From Arthrobacter globiformis (GTDB lineage Bacteria; Actinomycetota; Actinomycetes; Actinomycetales; Micrococcaceae), in assembly GCF_030817195.1 (NCBI RefSeq), contig NZ_JAUSYZ010000001.1:2790001-2854000 (forward strand): 64,000 bases of DNA, given 5' to 3'. Of the stretch, positions 58,307 to 64,000 are shown piece after piece. Within the stretch, counting starts at the first letter, position 1, and every line of letters begins with the position of its first letter. The translations under genes and the position numbers were made by a program. The notes below the pieces were generated by a model. The model saw only the letters and a list, made by a program, of their open reading frames with translations. It ran no database searches and had not been told where the DNA came from.

Positions 58307-59761
58307 TTACACGGCCAGCGCTGTGTACTTGTATTCCAGGAATTCCTCAATGCCTACCTTTCCGCCTTCGCGCCCGAGACCGGATTGCTTGACGCCACCA
58401 AACGGTGCCGCCGGGTTGGAAACCAGGCCGGTGTTGAGGCCGACCATTCCGACCTCCAGTTCCGCCGAGAACCTCATGCCTTTGTCCAGACTCTCGGTGA
58501 ACACGTACCCCACCAGGCCCCAATCGGTATCGTTGGCCAGGCGGAGGACTTCGTCCTCGCTGTCGAACGGGGTTATCGCTGCCACCGGCCCGAAGATTTC
58601 GGTGGTCATCAGCTCAGAGTCCAGCGCCACATCAACCAGGACGGTGGGGGAGTAGAAGTAGCCGGGGCCTTCCGGGCGGTTTCCGCCGGTCAGTATCCGT
58701 GCGCCCTTGTTCACCGCGTCAGCCACCAGGCTTTCGACCTTTTCCAAGCCCTTCCGGTCGATGAGAGGTCCCACGTCGGTTCTTTCCGACGCGCCGTTGC
58801 CCACTAGCAGTTCTGACATCTTTTTGGCGAACTTCTCGCTGAATTCTTCGACGACGGAGCGGTGCACGAAGAAGCGGTTGGCGGCCGTGCAGGCCTCGCC
58901 CATGTTGCGCATCTTGGCTTTCAGGGCGCCTTCGACGGCTTTTTCGATGTTAGCGTCGGCCAGCACGATGAACGGAGCATTGCCACCAAGTTCCATGGAG
59001 GAGCGCATCACGTTGTCCGCTGCCTGCTTTAGGAGAACCTTGCCGACGTCGGTGGAGCCGGTGAAGCTGACCTTGCGGGCGATGCCACTGCGCATCCAGG
59101 GATCTACCACGCTGGAGGCGCTGGAGGTGGTGACGACGTTCAGCACCCCGTCGGGAAGGCCGGCATCCCGGAAAATCTCTACCAGGGCGAGGGACGTCAG
59201 CGGTGTCAAGGCCGCCGGTTTGAAGACCATGGTGCAGCCGGCGGCGACGGCAGGAGCGATCTTGCGGGCGCCCATGGCGAGCGGGAAGTTCCACGGCGTG
59301 ACCAGGACACAGGGACCGATCGGTTCCTTGGTGATCATGATCCGGGAGTTGCCATCCGATGAGGTGGTGTGGTCTCCGCCAATACGGACAGCTTCCTCGG
59401 AGAACCAGCGGAGCATTTCAGCACCGTAGGCCACCTCGCCCTTTGCTTCTGCGAGCGGCTTGCCCATCTCCGCGGTCATGATTGCTGCGAGCCGATCTGT
59501 GTTGGCGATCACCAGTTCAAAGGCGCGTCGAAGAATGTCGCCGCGTTCGCGAGGTGTGGATTTGCTCCACTCTGCCTGCGCACGGCTTGCTGCCTCGATG
59601 GCAAGGGCAGCGTCTTCAGGACCGCCGTTGGCAACGTGGGCAATGATCTCGTTCGTAGCGGGGTTCTCCACCGGGAAGGTAGCTGAACTGGCTGCCTTCT
59701 GCCAGGCACCGTCGACAAACAGGTCGGTGTGAAGAGTGGTGGGGTCAAAAGAAGTGGTCAT
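58307..59761 (-). CDS. NAD(P)-dependent semialdehyde dehydrogenase (GabD-like)
   Basis: A 484-residue aldehyde dehydrogenase of the succinate-semialdehyde type. PWNFPLAMGARKIAPAVAAGC contains N158, FTGSTDVGK is the cofactor loop, MELGGNAPF has E257, and GEACTAANRFFVH carries catalytic Cys291. It oxidises small omega-semialdehydes to acids. Aminoadipate semialdehyde from the predicted kinase/lyase route would be a fitting substrate. It overlaps the flavin oxidase gene by four bases and is the last gene of the minus-strand operon SBP-permease-ATPase-oxidase-dehydrogenase. Confidence 0.93.
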   Translation of the reverse strand: MTTSFDPTTLHTDLFVDGAWQKAASSATFPVENPATNEIIAHVANGGPEDAALAIEAASRAQAEWSKSTPRERGDILRRAFELVIANTDRLAAIMTAEMGKPLAEAKGEVAYGAEMLRWFSEEAVRIGGDHTTSSDGNSRIMITKEPIGPCVLVTPWNFPLAMGARKIAPAVAAGCTMVFKPAALTPLTSLALVEIFRDAGLPDGVLNVVTTSSASSVVDPWMRSGIARKVSFTGSTDVGKVLLKQAADNVMRSSMELGGNAPFIVLADANIEKAVEGALKAKMRNMGEACTAANRFFVHRSVVEEFSEKFAKKMSELLVGNGASERTDVGPLIDRKGLEKVESLVADAVNKGARILTGGNRPEGPGYFYSPTVLVDVALDSELMTTEIFGPVAAITPFDSEDEVLRLANDTDWGLVGYVFTESLDKGMRFSAELEVGMVGLNTGLVSNPAAPFGGVKQSGLGREGGKVGIEEFLEYKYTALAV

Positions 59762-60990
59762 GTCACGCTTTCAGTGGTTGTGGAGGAGAATGTGCCGGAG
59801 CGATGCAGTCCAGCCACGCTTCCGTTGTTAGGTGGTAGCGGTTGACGGAGGGTCAAGCGCGTCTCGAACCGTTCCGGGCGTACGAAGTCCAGGCCGTCGA
59901 AGGAGCTTTTGCCCAGGGCTTCGTGGGCGGCGATCTCGCCGAAGCGGGTGGCGTTTTTGAAGCCGGCGCCGGAGAAGCCGGTGGCAATGTAGATTCTGCT
60001 GTCTGGTTTGAGCCGGCCGAGGAGGGGGTTGCTGTCCTTGGTGAAGAGGTCCGGGAAGGCGTCGGAGCGGACGAGGTTGGGGATGAGGCCGGGGAGGAAC
60101 TCGGTGACGGTTTCGATGGTTTCGGTGATTTCGGCTGTTGAGAGTTCCCGGGGCACGGTGTCGGGGTTGGGTGTTGGTGCGCCGCGGCCGTCCAGGGTGG
60201 CTTTGACGGTGACGCCGTCGACGGCGGGTGCCCCATACATGGACCGGTCCTCATGGATCCGGCTGAAGACGGGGAATTTCTCCGGCGTGAATTCGGCGGC
60301 GTCGCGGGCGACGAACCAGGTGAGGAAGATCCGCTTGGTTTGGGTTGCGGCTTTGAGGTGGTCGGGCATGAGGCGTTGGGACCAGCTGCCGGAGCAGACG
60401 ATGACGTTCTCGTAGGTCCAGGACTTTTCGCCGGAGGTGATGAGGACGCCGTCGGTGGTTTCGGTGATGCTGTGGATTGGGGTGTTGGTGTGGATGGTGG
60501 CCCCGTTGGCTTGGGCGGCTGCGACGGCTGCGGTGACGGCGCGGTCGGTGCGCAGGGCGCCGGCGTGGGGGTCGTAGACGGCGACGTCGTCGTCCCGGAG
60601 GTTGTGCTGGGGGTAGCGTTCGGCCATATCCTCGCGGGTCAGGATCTGGTGCTCTGCTCCAGTGGTCCTGGTGGTGTCGAGGAGGGCTGAGAGGTAGGGG
60701 CCGTCGGCGGTTCCGATGGAGAGCCCGCCGCAACGGGTCAGGATGTTCTGGCCGGTTTCGGCTTCGAGTTCGGCCCAGAGGGTCCGGGAGCGTTCCAGGA
60801 TGGGGTAGTAGCCGGGGTTGCCGCGGTAGATCATGCGGAACAGGCGGGTGTCGCCGCCGACGGCGCTTCGGCCGTGGGCGGGTGCGTGGGCTTCGAACCC
60901 GGTGACGGAGTCGGACAGGCGGGAGGCTTGCCAGAGGGCCATGGATCCGATGCTGCCCAGGCCGATGACTGCGAGTTTTCCGTCGGTCAT
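59758..60990 (-). CDS. FAD-dependent SolA/MSOX-like amine oxidase
   Basis: A 410-residue DAO-superfamily flavoprotein. TDGKLAVIGLGSIGSMALWQASRL is the FAD-binding fold, HGRSAVGGDTRLFRMIYRGNPGYYPILERS the Arg-rich substrate/flavin segment, and YIATGFSGAGFKNATRFGEIAAHEAL the C-terminal FAD motif. Sarcosine and N-methyltryptophan oxidases carry a Cys joined to the flavin; by my alignment that position is Phe (DAFPDLFTKD). It oxidises a secondary or primary amine with release of H2O2. It overlaps the dehydrogenase and abuts the ABC ATPase gene, so the substrate is probably imported by that transporter. Confidence 0.9.
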   Translation of the reverse strand: MTDGKLAVIGLGSIGSMALWQASRLSDSVTGFEAHAPAHGRSAVGGDTRLFRMIYRGNPGYYPILERSRTLWAELEAETGQNILTRCGGLSIGTADGPYLSALLDTTRTTGAEHQILTREDMAERYPQHNLRDDDVAVYDPHAGALRTDRAVTAAVAAAQANGATIHTNTPIHSITETTDGVLITSGEKSWTYENVIVCSGSWSQRLMPDHLKAATQTKRIFLTWFVARDAAEFTPEKFPVFSRIHEDRSMYGAPAVDGVTVKATLDGRGAPTPNPDTVPRELSTAEITETIETVTEFLPGLIPNLVRSDAFPDLFTKDSNPLLGRLKPDSRIYIATGFSGAGFKNATRFGEIAAHEALGKSSFDGLDFVRPERFETRLTLRQPLPPNNGSVAGLHRSGTFSSTTTESVT

Positions 60991-61758
60991 TTAGATCACC
61001 TTGTCCAGGAAGGACTGGGTGCGGGGTTCCTTGGGATTGCGGAGGACTTCGCGGGCGTCGCCGCGTTCGACGACGCAGCCGTCGTCCATGAAGATCAGGG
61101 AGTCAGCGACTTCGCGGGCGAAGCCCATTTCGTGGGTGACGACGACCATGGTCATGCCTTTTTTGGCGAGGTCCTGCATGACGGCGAGGACTTCGCCGAC
61201 TTTTTCGGGGTCCAGGGCGGAGGTGGGTTCGTCGAAGAGCATGATCTCGGGGTCCATGGCCAGGGACCGGGCGATCGCGACGCGCTGTTGCTGGCCGCCG
61301 GAGAGTTGGGCGGGGTAGTAGTCGCCGAACCCGGCCAGGCCGACGCTGGCGAGCAGTTCGTGCGCCCGTTTTATGGCTTGTTTCTTGTCCTGGCGTTTGA
61401 CCAGGACGGGGCCGGCCATGATGTTTTCATTCGCGGTCATGTTGGGGAAGAGGTTGAACTGCTGGAAGACCATGCCGACCCGGGTGCGCTGCTCGGCAAG
61501 CTTCTTCGGGCGCAGGGCGTGGTAGGCGGTGTCGGTTTCGTAGTAGCCGAAGTCTTCGCCGTTGACTTTCAGGACGCCGGTGTCGACGGTTTCCAGGCCG
61601 TTGATGCAGCGCAGGACGGTGGACTTGCCGGAGCCGCTGGGGCCGATGATGCAGCAGATCTCGCCGCTGGCGATGTCCAGGTCGATGTCTTTGAGGACTG
61701 TTTTGGGGCCGAAGGACTTGCGGATTTTGCGGGCGTGAATGGTGCCGTCGGTACTCAT
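60991..61758 (-). CDS. Polar amino-acid ABC transporter ATPase
   Basis: A 255-residue GlnQ/HisP-type ATPase: GPSGSGKST (Walker A), MVFQQFNLFPNMTANENIMAGP (Q-loop), LSGGQQQRVAIARSLAMDPEIMLFDEPTSALD (signature and Walker B), and VVTHEMGFAREVAD (switch His). ATG at 61758 overlaps the permease stop by four bases. The frame continues upstream through the permease in a wrong frame and is ignored. Confidence 0.95.
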   Translation of the reverse strand: MSTDGTIHARKIRKSFGPKTVLKDIDLDIASGEICCIIGPSGSGKSTVLRCINGLETVDTGVLKVNGEDFGYYETDTAYHALRPKKLAEQRTRVGMVFQQFNLFPNMTANENIMAGPVLVKRQDKKQAIKRAHELLASVGLAGFGDYYPAQLSGGQQQRVAIARSLAMDPEIMLFDEPTSALDPEKVGEVLAVMQDLAKKGMTMVVVTHEMGFAREVADSLIFMDDGCVVERGDAREVLRNPKEPRTQSFLDKVI

Positions 61759-62651
61759 CGGGCGATACCTTCCGGTGCTGTCAGGACAACCTTTTTCGCC
61801 TTCCGGGGAAGCCTGGAGGTTGAACGGGAGTATTTTTGTTCGAGCTTGGATTGCGGGTAGCTCAGGAGAAGGGTCATCACGAGGTACCAGAGGCTGGCGA
61901 CCAGCAGCAGCGGGATGGTCTCGTAGGTGCGGGCGTAGATGAGCTGGGCGCTTTGGAGCAGTTCGGCGACGCCGAGCACGCTGACCAGGGAGGTTTCCTT
62001 GAACATGCCGATGAACTGGTTTCCGGTGGCCGGGATGATCGAGGGCATTGCCTGGGGAATGATGACCTTGCGCATCTTCATTCCCGCGCTCATGCCCAGG
62101 GAGTCCGCGGCTTCGATCTGGCCCTTGCCGACGGCGGAGAACCCGCCGCGGATGATCTCGGCCATGTAGGCGGCCTGGTTCAGGGTTAGCCCGATCAGGG
62201 CTGCGGTGATCGGGCCCATGATCGCGTTCGTGTCCACGGCCGTGCTGATGTTCGTGAACGGGATGCCGATGGTCAGGTTCGGGTACAGGGCTGAGATGTT
62301 GAACCAGAAGATCAGCTGGACCAGGACCGGGGTGCCGCGGAACAAGGTGATGTAGAGGCCCGCGGCGATGGAGACCGGCTTCACGTGAGAGGAGCGCATG
62401 ACCGCCAGGAAAAGACCCAGCAGGGTGCCCAGGGCCATGCTGGCCAGCGTCAGGAAGATCGTGAGCATCAGCCCGCGCAGGATCGACTCGGCGAAGAAAT
62501 ACTTCCCGACCACGGCCCACTTGAAATTGGGGTTGGTCAGGACGGAGACAAGGATCCCGATGCCGACGAGGATACTGAGGACCCATCCGGCGTACTCCGA
62601 GGGAGTCCGAAGCCGAAGACGCGGCTTCAGGGCTGCATCCGTCCCGTTCAT
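61755..62651 (-). CDS. Polar amino-acid ABC transporter permease
   Basis: A 298-residue HisMQ-type permease with about five or six helices. ILRGLMLTIFLTLASMALGTLLGLFLAVMRSS opens the family domain, and the EAA loop is AADSLGMSAGMKMRKVIIPQAMPSIIPATGNQFI. ATG at 62651 follows AGGAAGTGA. Only this one permease gene is present, so it would act as a homodimer. It sits directly behind the right copy of the 982-bp repeat. Confidence 0.94.
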   Translation of the reverse strand: MNGTDAALKPRLRLRTPSEYAGWVLSILVGIGILVSVLTNPNFKWAVVGKYFFAESILRGLMLTIFLTLASMALGTLLGLFLAVMRSSHVKPVSIAAGLYITLFRGTPVLVQLIFWFNISALYPNLTIGIPFTNISTAVDTNAIMGPITAALIGLTLNQAAYMAEIIRGGFSAVGKGQIEAADSLGMSAGMKMRKVIIPQAMPSIIPATGNQFIGMFKETSLVSVLGVAELLQSAQLIYARTYETIPLLLVASLWYLVMTLLLSYPQSKLEQKYSRSTSRLPRKAKKVVLTAPEGIAR

Positions 62652-62656
62652 TGTCG

Positions 62657-63638
62657 TTTCACTTCCTTGTGAACTCGTTTGCAACATCCGGGCACCGGCT
62701 AGCGGATCGCGGCTTCAGTGATGGCTGATTCGCCCATGCCCCAGTACTCCAGGGACTTCTTGTATTCCGGGGTTTCCAGAACGGACTGGATTGCCTTCTG
62801 CAGGGCTGGTGTCAGAGGTGATCCCTTCTTCAGCCCCATGGCGCAGTTGGTGTTCGTGCGGGTATCCATCCTCGGCTCCAGGACGCTGAAGTGGTTGGGT
62901 TGCTGGACCTGTGCCCAGGCCAGGGCACTGGCGTCGTAGAAGACCCCGTCGATCCGCTTGGAGTGCAGCTGGGTCAGGGCCTCCTGGACGTTGGGCAGCG
63001 TCACGGCGTTGATGGCCGGCTGTCCCTTTTCCTCACAGGTCCATTTCGAGACGTTGGGCAGGTGCTTCAGTTGCTGTGTGGAGCCCTTGGTCACGGCAAT
63101 GTTCTTGCCGCAGAGCGTGTCGTTGGTCAGTTTGAGCGGGTTGCCGGCGGCTACCGCGACAGCCGAGCCGCCCTTGAGGTAGTTGATCATGTCCAGGACC
63201 TTGAGCCGCTCTTCGGTGGCGGACATGGTGGTGGCGGTGAAGTCGTACCGGCCGCCGTCAATGCCGGGAATGATCGTGTCGAACGCCGTGTTCTCGAACT
63301 TCAGTTTCAGGCCCAGCTTTTTGGCCACCAGGCGGGCGAGGTCGGGGTTCACGCCGATGGGGGTGGTGTTGTCCTCGGCCAGGAACGTCATCGGCGGGGA
63401 GCTCAGATCCATCGCCACCGTCAGTTCGCCCTTGGCCTTGTAGGACTCGGGCAGTAGCGCCACCGCGGCAGCATCAGGCTGGACACCCTCTGAGATGTCA
63501 CGGGTGTTCTGCGTCTTCGGAATGTCCGTCTCTTCAGTGCCCGTTGCCGCGCCGCCACAGGCACTCAGGGCCAGCAGGACAGCAAGTCCCGCGGCCGCCG
63601 TCTGGATCTTGTTTCTGGTCTTCATGGTGCTTCCCTTC
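62657..63638. repeat. 982-bp inverted repeat, right copy
   Basis: Inverted copy of 54696-55677. It contains the binding-protein gene and its Shine-Dalgarno, and ends six bases before the permease ATG. Since this copy is followed by permease and ATPase genes in frame with a normal operon, it looks like the parental arrangement, or the product of an inversion between the copies. Confidence 0.95.
62699..63625 (-). CDS. Amino-acid-type ABC solute-binding lipoprotein, copy 2
   Basis: A 308-residue SBP_bac_3 lipoprotein (Cys23 in LSACGG), identical to copy 1 except for His in place of Asp in TQLHSKRIDG. It heads the operon binding protein, permease, ATPase, flavin oxidase, semialdehyde dehydrogenase on the minus strand. 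The 47 bases between its stop and the permease start are part of the repeat. Ligand: an amine or amino acid, to judge from the catabolic genes. Confidence 0.94.
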   Translation of the reverse strand: MKTRNKIQTAAAGLAVLLALSACGGAATGTEETDIPKTQNTRDISEGVQPDAAAVALLPESYKAKGELTVAMDLSSPPMTFLAEDNTTPIGVNPDLARLVAKKLGLKLKFENTAFDTIIPGIDGGRYDFTATTMSATEERLKVLDMINYLKGGSAVAVAAGNPLKLTNDTLCGKNIAVTKGSTQQLKHLPNVSKWTCEEKGQPAINAVTLPNVQEALTQLHSKRIDGVFYDASALAWAQVQQPNHFSVLEPRMDTRTNTNCAMGLKKGSPLTPALQKAIQSVLETPEYKKSLEYWGMGESAITEAAIR

Positions 63639-63671
63639 GAGGGGGTTCAGGTGAAAGTTTTGGTTGATGGA

Positions 63672-64000
63672 CTATTCGTGAAGTCCAGCGAGTCTGCTGC
63701 CGAATTTCGCCAGGAGTGACGTCTTGGTGGAGTCCCTGCGTTCTTCCCATCGGTCAGCAAGTCCGAATAGCCGGTACATGCCGTGGACACCGAGCCAGCG
63801 GATGGGTTCAGGTTCCCATTTCCTTGCGCGGTACCCGACCCAGGGAAGTGTCGTGCGTTCTGTTTGTTGTTCGAAAGCCAGTTCCGCGAGAGTCCTACCG
63901 CCAACGTAAGCGGCCGTGACGCCGTGTCCTGCGTAACCGGTGGAAGATCCGATCCCGGATGCGTGGTCCCAGTGAACGCCGCCGTTCCAGTCACGCGTAA
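63672..64000 (-). CDS. C-terminus of a DAO-type FAD oxidoreductase (partial)
   Basis: The minus-strand frame from the window edge reads TRDWNGGVHWDHASGIGSST, GYAGHGVTAAYVGGRTLAELA and TLPWVGYRARKWEPEPIRWLG to a TAG at 63674-63672. The GYxGHGVTxxxxxGRTLAEL segment is the C-terminal FAD motif of gamma-glutamylputrescine-oxidase-like (PuuB) enzymes. About 109 residues are visible and the rest lies beyond the window. It is upstream of, and on the same strand as, the transporter operon, which it may lead. Confidence 0.8.
   Translation of the reverse strand, partial: TRDWNGGVHWDHASGIGSSTGYAGHGVTAAYVGGRTLAELAFEQQTERTTLPWVGYRARKWEPEPIRWLGVHGMYRLFGLADRWEERRDSTKTSLLAKFGSRLAGLHE

Noticed and set aside
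61755..62586. Extension of the ABC ATPase frame upstream through the permease, giving a 531-codon fusion
   Set aside because: The upstream part is a different frame of the permease gene (His/Arg/Pro-rich nonsense), and the ATPase has a good ATG at 61758; unlike 29049-30947 this is not a real fusion.
1..64000. CRISPR arrays, rRNA, prophage or conjugative modules
   Set aside because: No regularly spaced repeats, no rRNA-like sequence and no phage or transfer genes seen on either strand; the only mobile-element trace is the IS1380 relic.

Overview
The window looks like chromosomal DNA of a high-GC actinobacterium of the Arthrobacter group (Micrococcaceae). This is an inference from protein families I recognise by eye: HxlR, ROK, IclR and LacI regulators, the LigB-type ATP-dependent ligase, fused permease/ATPase transporters and paired actinobacterial GH32 enzymes. 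No rRNA is present and there is a single tRNA. Almost everything is accessory metabolism or stress response, and gene remnants are unusually frequent. Several of these carry only single-base frameshifts, so sequencing error cannot be excluded for them.

Layout. 0-6.4 kb: a thioesterase/SDR pair with a divergent HxlR regulator; a gene graveyard (GNAT, IS1380 transposase and Baeyer-Villiger monooxygenase remnants); a TMEM175-like channel coupled to an ATP-dependent DNA ligase; and a dihydrofolate-reductase-like gene followed by a truncated copy. 6.6-13.6 kb: a proteotoxic-stress island (two Hsp20 genes, a J-domain protein, an HtrA-like lipoprotein protease, a flavin reductase, several unknown small proteins and tRNA-Lys) with an HspR-like MerR regulator. 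Five near-identical promoter/operator modules tie it together: TTGCnn, 17 bases, TAnnAA, followed directly by the palindrome ATCTATATC-N4-GATATAGAT. One of these modules points at the tRNA gene. 13.6-18.3 kb: a sparse stretch, a P-loop kinase, a quinone-reductase-like enzyme and a rhodanese.

18.3-25.8 kb: RidA, IclR and a 2-keto-3-deoxygluconate (KDG) kinase diverge from a PLP-dependent D-amino-acid dehydratase, an N-acyl-D-amino-acid deacylase, a KDPG aldolase and a GntP permease. Together they read as a route for N-acylated D-glucosaminate: uptake, deacylation, deamination to KDG, phosphorylation and cleavage to pyruvate plus glyceraldehyde-3-phosphate. 25.8-41.1 kb: two LacI-controlled beta-fructoside loci. 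One pairs an intracellular GH32 enzyme with a peptide-type (Opp/Dpp) ABC transporter, the other pairs GH32 with a CUT1 sugar transporter. Each has two palindromic operators about three helical turns apart.

41.2-48.7 kb: a TetR/hydrolase/oxidoreductase group, a rearrangement scar joining two gene fragments, and a four-carbon acid-sugar (3-oxo-tetronate) operon with a LysR regulator. 48.8-64 kb: decayed and intact copies of a SolA/MSOX-like flavin oxidase and of a haloacid dehalogenase, then a kinase plus class-III-aminotransferase pair resembling the hydroxylysine kinase/phospho-lyase pair. A polar amino-acid ABC transporter, flavin oxidase and semialdehyde dehydrogenase operon lies on the opposite strand.

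The 48.8-64 kb region is bracketed by two inverted 982-bp copies of the transporter's binding-protein gene; I found only four base differences between them. Recombination between the copies would flip 7 kb and place the whole pathway in one operon. The three points I would look at first are the five-site HspR-like regulon including a tRNA, this invertible 7-kb segment, and the two predicted catabolic routes (glucosaminate and hydroxylysine-like).
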